A stretch of DNA of 64,000 bases from Myxococcales bacterium (GCA_030652255.1 JAUSAZ010000149.1:37164-101163), one strand, 5' to 3'. Numbered from the stretch's first letter, positions 1-9,400 are shown. Translations and numbers: made by a program. Notes: a model not told the origin generated them from the sequence alone.

Positions 1-41
1 GCTTCGCCTTCGACACGCTCGGTAACCTCTTCGATAAGTAG
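1..41 (+). CDS. 3' end of an unidentified gene (partial)
   Basis: Frame 3 reads FAFDTLGNLFDK and stops with TAG at 39-41. It converges on the repressor gene that ends at 130. In temperate phages a convergent gene next to the repressor is often the integrase, but twelve residues cannot show this. The 88 bases up to the repressor stop hold no further gene. Confidence 0.35.
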   Translation, partial: FAFDTLGNLFDK

Positions 42-129
42 GCGGGATGGGGGACGGATCGGTCAACGCCCACGGGTATCCGGTGGGTTGCAAGATTCTA
101 GCAGCGTTTCCCGGGCGCCAATCGCCCAT

Positions 130-726
130 TCACTTCCCCGCCGGGGGCTTCTTCGGCCTCTTCCCCGCCTTCAGCTCCGCGACCTGCCGCTGGAACTCCA
201 GCCGCTCCCGCTCCATCTCGTCGCGCATCGCCGCAAGCCGCGCCTCCTGCTCGGCGAACGCCCGGCGGACGCGCTCGGGGTCGGCGAACTCCTGAGCGAG
301 GCGTGCGAGCTTGAGCGCGTCGCCCGGGGCCGCGGGCCCGTGGATGACGTACGCCGCGGCCTTGCGCGCCGCGAGCCAGTGCGCCTCGTCGATCCCGGTG
401 TGCGCCTGGCGGTCGGCGGCCTCGACGTCGGCGTACCCGGGGATGTTCTCGGCGATGGGCTCGGAGGACTCGGTGCGCGAGGGCTCGTCGGCGTCGAGGG
501 CGTCGGGGGAGCCTTCGCCGGTAACGAGCCAGCGCATCGACACCTTCCAGCGCGCGGCAAGCGCGGCCGCCTCGTCGGCGCCGATGCCCGCGGTCGGATC
601 CTTCTTCGCGCGGTTGAAATAGACCCCGGTGAACGACTTGGAGAGGCCAGCCTTCTCGCCGAGGTCTCGCTGATTGACCCCTCGCTCAGCCAGAAGCCAG
701 CGCAGGCGCTCGGTCAACGTCTTCAC
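130..726 (-). CDS. Phage repressor, Cro/CI-type helix-turn-helix protein
   Basis: About 198 residues. The N-terminal 60 residues form a Cro/CI (XRE) helix-turn-helix: TERLRWLLAERGVNQRDLGEKAG followed by a recognition helix around SKSFTGVYFNRA. The C-terminal third is a charged, predicted coiled-coil (RLAAMRDEMERERLEFQRQV). It is probably the lysogeny repressor, transcribed divergently from the Cro-like gene at 809. I chose the GTG start at 726 because the alternative ATG at 810 would overlap the start of the divergent gene and leave no promoter space. There is no S24 peptidase motif, so induction by RecA-stimulated self-cleavage is not supported. Confidence 0.75.
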   Translation of the reverse strand: MKTLTERLRWLLAERGVNQRDLGEKAGLSKSFTGVYFNRAKKDPTAGIGADEAAALAARWKVSMRWLVTGEGSPDALDADEPSRTESSEPIAENIPGYADVEAADRQAHTGIDEAHWLAARKAAAYVIHGPAAPGDALKLARLAQEFADPERVRRAFAEQEARLAAMRDEMERERLEFQRQVAELKAGKRPKKPPAGK

Positions 727-808
727 ACTGCGAACGTCGCACGGGTGACTACGCTCGTCATCGCCGTCGATCTTGACTACGTCCGTAACTACGTTTACGC
801 TCGTGATC
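727..808. promoter_or_regulatory. Divergent promoter/operator of the lysogeny switch
   Basis: This 82-base gap lies between the repressor and Cro-like starts. It contains TGACTACG twice (746-753 and 774-781) and an imperfect palindrome CGTAACTACGTTTACG at 784-799 (arms CGTAA/TTACG). CTACG occurs three times, at 749, 777 and 789. TTGACT at 773-778 could be a rightward -35 element. These are the expected operator-type features for a CI/Cro switch; binding is inferred. Confidence 0.5.
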
Positions 809-1141
809 ATGGAACAGCTAGACACCCTCGGCGATCGGCTGCGGTGGGCCCGCTTCACCACCAAGCCCGCACTCGACGACTCGGCGAAGCCCTTGAGCGC
901 GCGGGAGATGTCTCGGCGGGCCGGGCTGTCAGAGAGCATGTGGGGCCTGCTCGAGAACGGCGAGAAGACCGAGCCGTCGGGTGCCACCGTCGACGCCATC
1001 GCTACGCTGCTCGACGTTCCGTCGGGGTGGGTGCTTGCCCGGCGGGGTGACGACCCAGCAGCGGACCATGTCCGCGCAGCGATCGAGCGTCACGCGCCCG
1101 TCGTCGAGCCAGAGGTTGTCCGCCCCTCGCAGGCCGCGTAG
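809..1141 (+). CDS. Cro-like helix-turn-helix protein
   Basis: 110 residues starting MEQLDTLGDRLRWARF. An XRE-type helix-turn-helix follows (LSAREMSRRAGLSESMWGLLENGEKTEP, about residues 31-58), then VDAIATLLDVPSGWVLARRGDD, the usual end of this fold. It diverges from the repressor and is first in the rightward early operon, the place of Cro in lambdoid phages. The stop codon abuts the next gene's ATG. It could be either an antirepressor-like Cro or an early activator. Confidence 0.7.
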   Translation: MEQLDTLGDRLRWARFTTKPALDDSAKPLSAREMSRRAGLSESMWGLLENGEKTEPSGATVDAIATLLDVPSGWVLARRGDDPAADHVRAAIERHAPVVEPEVVRPSQAA

Positions 1142-1258
1142 ATGCGCCCCGCCCTCATCACCCTCGCCGTGCTCGCCCTCCTGGCCGTCGCCGCGCACAC
1201 CGGCCTCGCCCTCGGCGCCAGCGCTGCACTGGCCGCGGGCTACGCGGGGAGGCGGTAG
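1142..1258 (+). CDS. Small single-pass membrane protein, unknown
   Basis: 38 residues, MRPALITLAVLALLAVAAHTG and so on. Almost the whole chain is hydrophobic except for a terminal Arg pair, so one membrane segment is likely. It begins directly after the preceding TAG and its own TAG abuts the next ATG, the packing seen along this early operon. No family was recognised. Confidence 0.5.
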   Translation: MRPALITLAVLALLAVAAHTGLALGASAALAAGYAGRR

Positions 1259-1465
1259 ATGCGCGCCGCTGCTCTCGCTGTCGCGCTCGCCTGCGCCGCG
1301 CTGCCCATGGTCGCGACGGTCCCGCCCGCGTCGCGCCCCTTCCCTCCGACCGCCCCGGCGCCCGCCCGCCACCGCGGGGGCCGCGCGCTCGCCGCCCCCA
1401 CCACCGCGCCGGGCACGTCCGCCCGCCGCAAGCGCCGCCTCGCGCGGCACGGAAAGACGGTCTGA
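1259..1465 (+). CDS. Small exported or membrane-anchored protein, unknown
   Basis: 68 residues. The first 20 (MRAAALAVALACAALPMVAT) look like a signal peptide or anchor; the rest is rich in Pro, Ala and Arg with a basic tail (RRKRRLARHGK). It sits between two other small hydrophobic genes in the early operon. No family was recognised. Confidence 0.45.
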   Translation: MRAAALAVALACAALPMVATVPPASRPFPPTAPAPARHRGGRALAAPTTAPGTSARRKRRLARHGKTV

Positions 1466-1468
1466 GCG

Positions 1469-1636
1469 ATGCGCCTCTTCCTCTGGCGCTACGCCGCCGC
1501 CCTCTACCGCCTCGGCGCTGCCGCAGTGCTCGCAGGCGCCGCCCTCGCGCTCTTCGTCCACCTGATCGCGGGCGCCGTCCTCACCGCCCTCGGCCTCGCG
1601 ACCATGGCCGTCACCCACGCCCGGGCGGGGGCGTAG
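1469..1636 (+). CDS. Small two-segment membrane protein, unknown
   Basis: 55 residues with hydrophobic stretches at about 17-31 (GAAAVLAGAALALFV) and 32-48. The short size and position among three membrane-type genes suggest early phage proteins acting on the host envelope, such as superinfection exclusion; this is a guess from context. TAG overlaps nothing; the next ATG follows at once. Confidence 0.45.
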   Translation: MRLFLWRYAAALYRLGAAAVLAGAALALFVHLIAGAVLTALGLATMAVTHARAGA

Positions 1637-1867
1637 ATGCCCACCCTCGACATCGCCTCCGACGGACCGCCCCCGTCTCGCCTCGACCTCCAGCGCTCGC
1701 TCGACCACGCGGCCGCGCTCGCCGACGCCCTCGCGCGCGGCGTCGCCGACCGCGCCGACCTCACCCCCGCCCAGCGCCACGCCCTCGGGCCCGCGCTCGC
1801 GCGGCTGCACAACGCCGTCGCCGAGGCCGCCGCGGTGTTCGGCCACACGCCGAAGGGAGCCCGGTAG
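1637..1867 (+). CDS. Small early phage protein, unknown
   Basis: 76 residues, mainly predicted helix with regularly spaced Leu and Ala (LQRSLDHAAALADALARGVADRADLTPAQRHALGPALARLHNAVAEAAAVF). It starts immediately after the previous stop and ends immediately before the next ATG. Not recognised; the helical make-up would suit a small regulator or adaptor. Confidence 0.55.
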   Translation: MPTLDIASDGPPPSRLDLQRSLDHAAALADALARGVADRADLTPAQRHALGPALARLHNAVAEAAAVFGHTPKGAR

Positions 1868-2176
1868 ATGCTCACCTCCGCCGACCGCGCGGCCGAGATC
1901 CTCTCCTTCATCGCCCAGCGCGACGAGCTCGGCCAGACCATCGCCGTGTCCGTCGGGGGCTGGTACCGCGTGCGGCCCGTCCACGGGGTCGCCCGCTTCG
2001 CGCCCACGCCCGACGGCGCCGGGGTGCCGCTGGACGAGGCCGTGGGCGTCCTCGCCGCCGAAGCCCGGGCTCTCCTCTCCGGCGACGAGGCAGGCCAGGG
2101 TCACGAGCAGGCGGGCGAGCTGGTCCATGCGCCCACCCTCGGGCCGGACACCCAGCCCTGCATGGTGACGCCGTGA
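1868..2176 (+). CDS. Small early phage protein, unknown
   Basis: 102 residues. The first 60 or so look folded (SADRAAEILSFIAQRDELGQTIAVSVGGWYRVRPV), with an acidic C-terminal part. It overlaps the GTG start of the next gene by 4 bases, which implies translational coupling. No family was recognised. Confidence 0.55.
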   Translation: MLTSADRAAEILSFIAQRDELGQTIAVSVGGWYRVRPVHGVARFAPTPDGAGVPLDEAVGVLAAEARALLSGDEAGQGHEQAGELVHAPTLGPDTQPCMVTP

Positions 2177-2685
2177 AGGTTTCATCACCGGACGCGCTCT
2201 CCGCGGCCAAGGGTGGAGCCGTGGCGCTCTGCGCCGACGTGCTGCGCGCGACGCTGCTGTCGCTGCACAAGGCCGACGCCGCGATCACCTACGACGCGAT
2301 CGGCGACCGCACGGGCGCCAAGCCCCAGCACGTCGGCGAGTGGTGCGACGCGCTCTCCGGCCGCACCGTCGCTCTCTACAAGATCGCGATGATGGGCCCG
2401 GCCGTGGCGCCCGCGGTGCTGCGCGCGCTCGCCGACGCCATCGAGGCCGCCGCCACGAGCCAGGGCAAGACGCGCCCCGCGGGCGAGCTGCGCAAGGTCG
2501 TCTGCGACGTGATGGCGCGCGTGGGCGAGCTCGCCGCGAGCGTCAACGCAGGCGTGGCCGACGGCTCGCTCGACGGCGCGGAGATCGCCACCATCGAGGC
2601 GGACGTGCACCGCATCCGCGCGGCGCTGTCGACCATCGAGGCGGGGCTGGCCCAGGCGCGCGTGGCGCTGCGGGGTGGGCGATGA
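2173..2685 (+). CDS. Possible phage regulatory protein (CII/CP76-like)
   Basis: 170 residues from a GTG start. The order of elements (ITYDAIGDRTGAKPQHVGEWCDALSGRTVALYKIAMMGPAVAPAVLRALADAI) resembles the helix-turn-helix plus helical oligomerisation layout of phage CII/CP76-type regulators, with a helical C-terminus. The likeness is structural, by eye only. It lies in the early operon just before the replication genes, where such an activator would be expected. Confidence 0.45.
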   Translation: MKVSSPDALSAAKGGAVALCADVLRATLLSLHKADAAITYDAIGDRTGAKPQHVGEWCDALSGRTVALYKIAMMGPAVAPAVLRALADAIEAAATSQGKTRPAGELRKVVCDVMARVGELAASVNAGVADGSLDGAEIATIEADVHRIRAALSTIEAGLAQARVALRGGR

Positions 2686-2861
2686 CCCCCGCCCAGCGCC
2701 AGAAGGCCGAGCGGCTCACCCTGTCGACGCTCCAGCGCCTCGCGGCGCTCCCGGGCATGGACACCGGGACTCTCGCGACGTGCGCCCGGCGGATGGCCGC
2801 CATCGTCCGGCGGCAGGCGCGGGCGGCGCTGGGGACGGCGAAGCGCCGGGCGGTGGGCTGA
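2682..2861 (+). CDS. Small basic protein, unknown
   Basis: 59 residues starting MTPAQRQKAERLTLSTLQRLAAL, Arg/Lys-rich and probably all helical. The start overlaps the upstream stop (ATGA) and the stop overlaps the next ATG (TGATG), so it belongs to the coupled early operon. The basic character would suit nucleic-acid binding; nothing more can be said. Confidence 0.5.
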   Translation: MTPAQRQKAERLTLSTLQRLAALPGMDTGTLATCARRMAAIVRRQARAALGTAKRRAVG

Positions 2862-3358
2862 TGGCGCACCACCTCCCCGTCGTCGCCCACGCCGACGTCA
2901 CCGCCCCGGCCGACCGCGTGCGCTGCGACCGCTTCGGCGCCGTGCTCACCGCCGAGGCCTGCGCGGGGCGCACGCTCGCGATGAAGCTCAAGCCCGGCCA
3001 CCGCCGGAGCGGCAAGGTCATGACCGGCGTCGCCCGCTACGCCCCGTGCGCCGCCTGCGCGCTGGGCGCCGAGGCGCGCGTACGCCTCGCGGTGAAGGGG
3101 ACGCCGGGGCGGCCGGAAGACCTCCGCATCGAGCGCCTCAACTTCGAGCCCGATCCGGAGATCACCCGCGCCCCCGAGCAGCCGCTCCGCGCCGCAGACG
3201 AGGCCTTCCTCACTCGTCAGGGCTGGACCCGCCAGGGCGCGCACTGGCTCGACCAGCACGGCGACGCCTACCGACCCGAGGCGGCCCTCGAGCTCGCCGC
3301 GCGCGACCGGGTCTACGTCGCACAGCAGGGGATGCTCTCCCGGAGGCGCGCGGCCTGA
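2861..3358 (+). CDS. Cys-containing early protein, unknown
   Basis: 165 residues. Cys residues occur in the N-terminal half (RCDRF, EACAG, YAPCAACALG), which could bind one metal ion; the C-terminal half contains ERLNFEPDPEITRAPEQP and an aromatic-rich stretch (WTRQGAHWLDQHGDAY). It overlaps both neighbours by one base and directly precedes the helicase, so a replication or recombination accessory role is plausible but not shown. Confidence 0.5.
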   Translation: MAHHLPVVAHADVTAPADRVRCDRFGAVLTAEACAGRTLAMKLKPGHRRSGKVMTGVARYAPCAACALGAEARVRLAVKGTPGRPEDLRIERLNFEPDPEITRAPEQPLRAADEAFLTRQGWTRQGAHWLDQHGDAYRPEAALELAARDRVYVAQQGMLSRRRAA

Positions 3359-5064
3359 TGCTCGACGCCGCCCAGCCCTTCCTGCTCGCCGACGAGGCGC
3401 CGCCGCCGGCGCCCGCGGCCGGCATCGTCCCGCGCCCCTACCAGGTCGAAGGGATCGAGGCGGCGCGCTCGCTGCTCGCGCAGGTGAAGCGCGTGCTGCT
3501 CGTGCTCGCCACCGGAGGCGGGAAGACCATCATCGCGGTGCTGGTCGCGCTCGGGGCGCTGAAGAAGGGCAAGCGGGTGCTCTTCGTCGGGCCGCGCCGC
3601 GAGATCGTGGGGCAGGCCTTCTGGAAGCTCGTCGAGGCGGGCATCCCGGAGCTGGACTGCGGGGTCATCATGGCCGACGGGGTGATCCCGCACGCGGTCA
3701 CCCGGCAGCCGTACAACGCCCGCCGCCCGATGGCCCCGGTGCAGGTCGCGAGCATCCAGACGCTGACCCATCGGCGACTGCCGCCCGCGGACGTGGTGTT
3801 CATCGACGAGGCCCACCACGCCACCAGCGAGACCTGGGCGAAGGTCATCGCCCACTACGCCGAGGGGGGCTCCGTCGTCGTCGGCCTCACCGCCACGCCG
3901 TGCCGCGCGGACGGCGCGGGCCTGGGGAAGTGGTTCGACCGGCTGCACGTCATCGCGAGCTTCGCGGAGCTCGCCGAGCGGGGCTTCCTCGAGGTGCCGC
4001 GCGTGTTCACCACGCCGCGCGCGCCCGACCTCTCGAAGGTGAAGCTCACCAAGGCGGGCGACTACAACCCCGAGCAGCTTGCCGCGGCGATGAACACCGG
4101 CGGCCTGGTCGGCGACGTCGTCGAGCACTGGCAGCGTCACGCCGAGGGCCGCACGACGGTGGTGTTCGCCGCGTCCGTCGAGCACTCGCGGGAGCTGTGC
4201 GCGGCGTTCCGCGCCGCGGGCGTCGCGGCGGACCACGTCGACGCAGACACCGAGGAGGCCGAGCGCGACGCCGCCCTCACGCGCCTCGCACGCGGCGAGT
4301 CGACGGTGCTCTGCAACATGGGGATCTGCACCGAAGGGTGGGATCTCCCGCGCTGCAAGTGCGTGGTGCTCGCGCGCCCGACGAAGAGCCTGTCGCTCTT
4401 CCTCCAGATGTGCGGCCGCGGCCTGCGGCCCTGGGAGGGCGTGAGCGCGCTGCTGCTCGACCACGCCGGCGCGGTGCACGAGCACGGGTTCCCCTCGGAC
4501 CCGCGCGAGTGGTCGCTCGACGGGCGGATGAAGCGCAAGGCCGCGCCCAGCGTGCGCACCTGCCCGAAGTGCTACGCCGCGATGCCGGGCGGTACCCTCG
4601 CGTGCACCGAGTGCGGGTTCATCTTCCCCGTCGAGGAGCGCGACGCCCCGAGCCACGTCGACGGCGAGCTCATGGAGGCCGAGGCGAAGCCCCCGCCCAC
4701 GATGGCGGAGCGCCGCGCCTGGTACGCGGGCGCCTGCGAGCAGGCAGCGAAGCGCCATCGCAAGGTGGGCTACGCCCGCCATCAGTACCGCGAGCAGTTC
4801 GGCAAGTGGCCGCGGTTCCAGGACGTCGAGCAGCTCTACTACCCGGAGGCGTCCACCGCGCCCGCACCCGTCGAGCTCCCCGCGCCGCTCCTCCCGAGCA
4901 CCCCCGCGTCGCAGGATCTCCCGGCGATCGCGGCGCCTGAGGCCCCGCGCCCCGCGCCCGTCCGCGCCCGCCGCATCGACCTCGCCGCGCTCCTGCGCAC
5001 GAGCGCGGTGCCCGAGGGGCAGTTCACCGCCACCGTCACGGAGGTCGAGCAGTGGTCGCTGTAG
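3358..5064 (+). CDS. SF2 DEAH-box helicase (phage replication/recombination)
   Basis: 568 residues. An N-terminal Q-like PRPYQVEGI is followed by Walker A ATGGGKT (about residue 53), the DEAH box IDEAHH (about 150), motif III GLTATP and a helicase C domain with TEGWDLP and a QMCGRGLRP motif VI. A zinc ribbon follows (CPKCYAAMPGG..CTECGF, about residues 401-420). It is a type I restriction/UvsW-like ATP-dependent DNA translocase common in phages. The start overlaps the upstream stop (TGATG), and the C-terminal RRIDLAALL tail recurs in the primase-helicase at 6488-9754, suggesting that both bind the same partner. Confidence 0.9.
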   Translation: MLDAAQPFLLADEAPPPAPAAGIVPRPYQVEGIEAARSLLAQVKRVLLVLATGGGKTIIAVLVALGALKKGKRVLFVGPRREIVGQAFWKLVEAGIPELDCGVIMADGVIPHAVTRQPYNARRPMAPVQVASIQTLTHRRLPPADVVFIDEAHHATSETWAKVIAHYAEGGSVVVGLTATPCRADGAGLGKWFDRLHVIASFAELAERGFLEVPRVFTTPRAPDLSKVKLTKAGDYNPEQLAAAMNTGGLVGDVVEHWQRHAEGRTTVVFAASVEHSRELCAAFRAAGVAADHVDADTEEAERDAALTRLARGESTVLCNMGICTEGWDLPRCKCVVLARPTKSLSLFLQMCGRGLRPWEGVSALLLDHAGAVHEHGFPSDPREWSLDGRMKRKAAPSVRTCPKCYAAMPGGTLACTECGFIFPVEERDAPSHVDGELMEAEAKPPPTMAERRAWYAGACEQAAKRHRKVGYARHQYREQFGKWPRFQDVEQLYYPEASTAPAPVELPAPLLPSTPASQDLPAIAAPEAPRPAPVRARRIDLAALLRTSAVPEGQFTATVTEVEQWSL

Positions 5065-5726
5065 CCGCCGCCCAGCCGCACACCGCCGCGACGCTCGCCG
5101 AGGCCGGCGTCCGCATCACCCTCGTGTCGGCAGGCCTGGCCGCGGCGCGCGTCGACGTCGTGGCGCCGCCCTCGCTCGCGCCCGTCGTGCGAACGGCGCT
5201 CCAGTGGCGCATCGAGGCCATGCGCGCCCAGCTGCGCGCCGCCCGCGGCCTCGGCGCCGTCGCCCGCACGCCCGTCGCGGTGCTCGACCTGCGCCTCCCG
5301 ATGGCGCCGACCGTGCGCTGGCGCGGGCTCGCCGAGTCCCACGGCCGCACCTACTGGCAGGAGCGCACGGCGCAGCGGCCCGAGGGCGGCTGGTGCGGCT
5401 CCTGCGGCGAGGCCCACGCCACGCGCGGCGAGACCGGCGACTGTGTGCTCTGCAACGCCGCCCGCGTCGCCGCGCTGCGCGCCGAGGGGCTTCTGCCCGC
5501 GGCGACCCCGGTGGCCGTGCCCCCGGTGGCTCACGTCGTGCCGTGGCAGCGGGCTGCGGAAGGCCTGCGGGCGCCGACGCCCGCGCCGCGGCGCGAGCCG
5601 TGGACCTGCCCCGCGTGCGGGGCCGAGAACGTCGGGCGTCGGCCGGACGTCGAGGGCTGCGGGCCGTGCACGAACCGCCAGGACGCGACGCTGGACATGA
5701 GCCGGCTTGGGAGGAGCGCCCGATGA
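5052..5726 (+). CDS. Double zinc-ribbon protein, unknown
   Basis: 224 residues from a GTG that overlaps the helicase end by 13 bases. Residues about 10-80 are a helical domain resembling short TubC-type docking regions (LAEAGVRITLVSAGLAAARVDVVAP.. LRTALQWRIEAMRAQLRA). Two Cys clusters follow: CGSCGEAH..CVLCNAA and CPACGAEN..CGPCTN. The N-terminal part could be a TubC N-terminal-like fold, which often recurs in phage replication genes next to helicases. Function unknown. Confidence 0.55.
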   Translation: MVAVAAAQPHTAATLAEAGVRITLVSAGLAAARVDVVAPPSLAPVVRTALQWRIEAMRAQLRAARGLGAVARTPVAVLDLRLPMAPTVRWRGLAESHGRTYWQERTAQRPEGGWCGSCGEAHATRGETGDCVLCNAARVAALRAEGLLPAATPVAVPPVAHVVPWQRAAEGLRAPTPAPRREPWTCPACGAENVGRRPDVEGCGPCTNRQDATLDMSRLGRSAR

Positions 5727-5998
5727 TCGGCTCCCACATCGGCGAGTCCTGCTACCGCCTCACCCACCGCGCGACGGGCGTCGTCGCGGCGGTGTGGTGG
5801 CTGCCCGCGCGCGGATCCAAGGGCGTCCCGCCGGCGGAGGTGGTCGACCGGGCGAAGCGACTCCTGCGTCACCGGCTGCGGATGCACTTTGCCGCGCTCG
5901 GCCCGCTGCCGCTCGTGCGCACGGTCGACCTGATCGACGGCGCCGACGCGGCGCGCGCGCTGCTCGAAGGCGGGCTCCCGATGGGCGGCGCTCGATGA
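5723..5998 (+). CDS. Small early phage protein, unknown
   Basis: 91 residues (MIGSHIGESCYRLTHRATG). It has an alpha/beta feel with a basic middle (RAKRLLRHRLRMHF). It overlaps both neighbours by 4 bases (ATGA on each side) and lies between a zinc-ribbon gene and a nuclease-like gene. Not recognised. Confidence 0.5.
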   Translation: MIGSHIGESCYRLTHRATGVVAAVWWLPARGSKGVPPAEVVDRAKRLLRHRLRMHFAALGPLPLVRTVDLIDGADAARALLEGGLPMGGAR

Positions 5999-6495
5999 CG
6001 GCGAAGCTCTCCGTCCTCGAGCAGACGTTCCAGCAGAACTTCCGCACGGCCGTCACCGCGGCGCGTCCGAAGCTTCCTCTGCGCCTCTGGCGCCAGCCCT
6101 CGGGCACCGTCCTCGCGAAGCGCGGCGGCGCGGTCGAGTGCGCCCCCGTGGGCGCCGCGGACCTCTCCGGCATCGTCGCCCCGGAGGGCTGGCGCCTGGA
6201 GATCGAGATGAAGGCCGCGACCACGGCCGAGTCCGAGGAGCAGGGACCCTGGGCGAAGTTCATCCGCGAGTCCGGAGGCATCGCGTTCCAGCTCCGCTAC
6301 GACGAGTCGCTCTCGATGGAGGAGAACCTCGAGCGCTCCATCCTCGCCCTGCGCGCGGCCATCGTCCTGCACCGACTGCGCACCTGCGTCCACCCCGACG
6401 AGGACCTGGTGCAGCATGCCGCCGGCGGGGTGATGTGCACCCGCTGCGGGTGGCGCAACGGCGGCCGGCCGGCCGAGGCGGTGCGTGATGGCTGA
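5995..6495 (+). CDS. VRR-NUC-like nuclease with C-terminal zinc knuckle
   Basis: 166 residues. The core RLEIEMKAATTAESEEQGPW followed by AKFIRESGGIAFQLRYD matches the layout of VRR-NUC/Holliday-junction resolvase-like nucleases (an E-x-K strand, then a helix with Q..W..., then GG.A). A terminal CxxC pair (MCTRCGW) follows HPDEDLVQHAAGG. In phages such proteins cut branched DNA during replication or packaging, which fits its place between the helicase and the primase. The classic ExK is here EIEMK, so catalysis needs checking. Confidence 0.6.
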   Translation: MTAKLSVLEQTFQQNFRTAVTAARPKLPLRLWRQPSGTVLAKRGGAVECAPVGAADLSGIVAPEGWRLEIEMKAATTAESEEQGPWAKFIRESGGIAFQLRYDESLSMEENLERSILALRAAIVLHRLRTCVHPDEDLVQHAAGGVMCTRCGWRNGGRPAEAVRDG

Positions 6496-9400
6496 CCCCC
6501 TCGACACGCCGCTCATGTGGGTGCCGCAGGAGCTCGTCTCCTGCCTCCATACGCCGGGTTACCCCTCGTCGGGCTGCGCCAAGCGCGGCTGCACCGTGCA
6601 CACCTCGGACTGGCGCGCGAAGCCCGGCTCCGCCGAGAACCTGCACCGCGTCCGGGGCGAGCGGATCCTCACCATCGGCGACCTGCCCGGCCGGCGCTTC
6701 AACACGGCCGCCCTGGTGAGTGGTTACGTCATCACCCGCGACGGCGAGCCCCTCGCGACGACCCCACGCGTGACCAAAGAGTCGCTCCCCTGGGTCCGCG
6801 AGCAGGGGCTGCGCGTCACACAGACGTGCCTCATCGCCGACGTCGACACGATGCCGCACGTCCCGTGGACGCCCGAGTCCATGGCCGACTTCGAGGCGAC
6901 CTGGGCGACGGCGCCGTCGCTCCGCACCTGCGGGCTCTACCTGTCGCAGCGCGGCTACCGGCTGCTGCAGCCGCTCTCGACCTGGCTCGACGTCGAGGAA
7001 GCGGAGCCGCGCTACCACGCCTGGCTGCACCAGCTCGTCGCCGAGGGCGTCTGGGCATCGGCGCTGGAGTGCAAGGACTTCGGACACCTCATGCGGGTGC
7101 CGCATTACCGCGACGCGGCCGGCGCGCGGATCCTCTCGCCGCGCATCGACTTCTCCCGCATGGTTCCGGTCGAGCCCCCGGCCGCGGTGCCGCGGTCCCG
7201 CAGCGCGCCGCGACGCCGGACGAACCGGCAGCCCGCACCGGGCGGCGGGGCGGTGATCCCGCTCTTCGTCGACGCGGCCCCCGAGGATTGGCAGTCCGTC
7301 GCCGACGCGCTCGGGGCGGCGATCCGCGACCACGTCCGGTCCGGCTGGCGCCGTTGCAACCTCGCGCTCTCCGGCGCGCTCGCCGAGCGCGGCTGCGCCC
7401 TCGAAGCGATCCCCGCGGTCGTCGGGCGCGCGCACGCGATCGACCAGAGCTACCCAGAGTGGGAGGAGCGCCTCGGCGACCGTGTCGAGCTCGCGCGCAG
7501 CACGGCCATCCGCTACGCGAGCGGCGAGACCGTGCTCGGGTACGGGGCGCTCGCGGCCGAGTTCCCCGGCGTCGCTGCAGCGCTCGACGCGGCGACGACC
7601 TCGGGGCTCGAGGCGAGCGTGCTCGCGCAGCTGCGACGCCCCGGCCCCGCCCGGATGACGGCGGCGGCTGCCCTGGACATCATCCGGCGCGAGATCGCCG
7701 AGGCCTACGGCGTCACCTGCATCGCGGCGCCGCCCGGCACGGGCAAGACCCGCGCGATCGTCGAGCATTCCGACAACCTGCCCGCGATCGTCGAGCGTGC
7801 CGCACCGGGCAGCCGCATCGTGCTCAGCGTCCCCCGCCACGACCTGGCGCTGCAGGTGGTCGGGCAGCGACCCGACCGGGCCTTGCGCCTCTTCTCGCCG
7901 GTCTCTCACGTGGGCCCGAAAGGGGAACCGAGCTGCATCTACGTCGAGGCCGCGCGGGCCTTCGCGAACGGCGGGCAGTCGGTGCGTCGCGAGTTCTGCG
8001 AGGGGCGTGGTAAGGAGCCCTGCTCGGAGCGGGAGCGCTGCCCGGCCTACGCCGGCCAGGAGGGCGCCGAGCACGCCAACCTCGTCGTCGGGGTGCATGG
8101 CCTCGCGCGGCAGCTGCGCGGCTACGCGGGCGCGGCCGGCACCCTCGTCGTGGACGAACCCGGCGAGGCCGTCTTCTCCGAGCGCGTCACGCTCGACCAG
8201 CTCGCGACGGCGGCCCGGTACCTCGACCAGTTCCAGCCGTCGTTTGCAGAGGCGATGACCCCCGCGCTCGAGGCCTTCACGACGTGGCTCAGCGCCAGGG
8301 CCACGGCCACCGGCGAGCCGGAGTATGTCTCCGAGGCGATCGCACGCTGCGCCCCCGAGGGAGCCGGCGACGAGGTGCTGCAGGCGGTGGCGTCGGCGAT
8401 CGCGCCGAGCGCGCGGACCCAGAGCCCTCCGCTCCGGTGGAGCGCCGTCGCCATCGCGCGCTCGAACCCCGCGCGCGCCCACGAGCTCGGCGAGGCGTCG
8501 CGGGTGTTCTCGCTCCTCTACCGCGCCATCACCCGCGCCGTGCCCTACGCCGTCGTGCTCGAAGAGGTCGGCGAGGCGCGGGTCGCAACCTTCGTCGGTC
8601 TCAACGACGACCTCGCGCTCGCGCTCCGTCACGAGGGCCCCGTCGTGATCCTCGACGCCGACGTGATGCTGCACCTCCCGGCGATCACCAAGGTGCTCGG
8701 GCACGCGCCGCGGGTCGTGCAGCTCGACGTGCTCGACGGGGCGCCGATCGCGCGCACGATACTCGTCACCCGGGCGACGCACTCGGCGTGGATGCCTCAC
8801 GGCGTGCCCGACTGGAACGTCATCCTCCCGAGCCTCCGCGCGGTCGTTGCGTGGATCCTCGAGGACACCTCGACCCGGCGCATCGGGCTCATCGCGCCGA
8901 AGACCATCGAGGCCGCCATCGCGCACACGCTCGCCCCGGAGGCGCCCGGGCCTCGGAAGGCGTGGAGCCAGGCCGGGCAGAGCGCGAAGAGCCTTGCCCG
9001 GGCGCGCGAGCTGCTCGCCCCGATCCTCAGCGCGGTGCCGGGGCAGATCCTCACCGGCCACTACCAGGCCCTCGAAGGCCTCGACTTCATGGCCGACTGC
9101 GACGCGACGGTCACCCTCATGGACTGCCGCCCGAACCTGGGCGACCAGGCGGCGCGCGCGGCCTACCTCGGGCTGTCCTGCGACGGACGCTGCGATGACC
9201 TCGCCGTCGCCGAGCTCGGGCAGGCCCACGGCCGCCTGCGCACGATCCATCGGACGTGCCCTGGGCGGCAGCTGCACGTCGGAGCGCTCGTGCCGGGCGG
9301 CTGGCAGGGCTACCCGGTGGACGTGCGGCGGCTCCCGGTGGGCCGACCGAGGACGGTGGCGGCGATGACCGCGGCGGACTTCAGCGCGGCCCGTGCGGCG

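Noticed and set aside
130..999. Longer repressor frame starting near 999
   Set aside because: It would run through the divergent promoter and the Cro-like gene; the extra N-terminus is Ser/Arg-rich and unlike any repressor.
3358..5064. MuB-like transposition ATPase
   Set aside because: The DEAH box, helicase C domain and zinc ribbon identify an SF2 helicase; MuB lacks these.
6260..9277. A 1,005-codon open frame on the minus strand opposite the primase-helicase
   Set aside because: It is antisense to a gene with clear motifs, has Arg/Gly/Val/Asp-rich noise composition and no recognisable domain; long antisense frames are expected at this G+C content.
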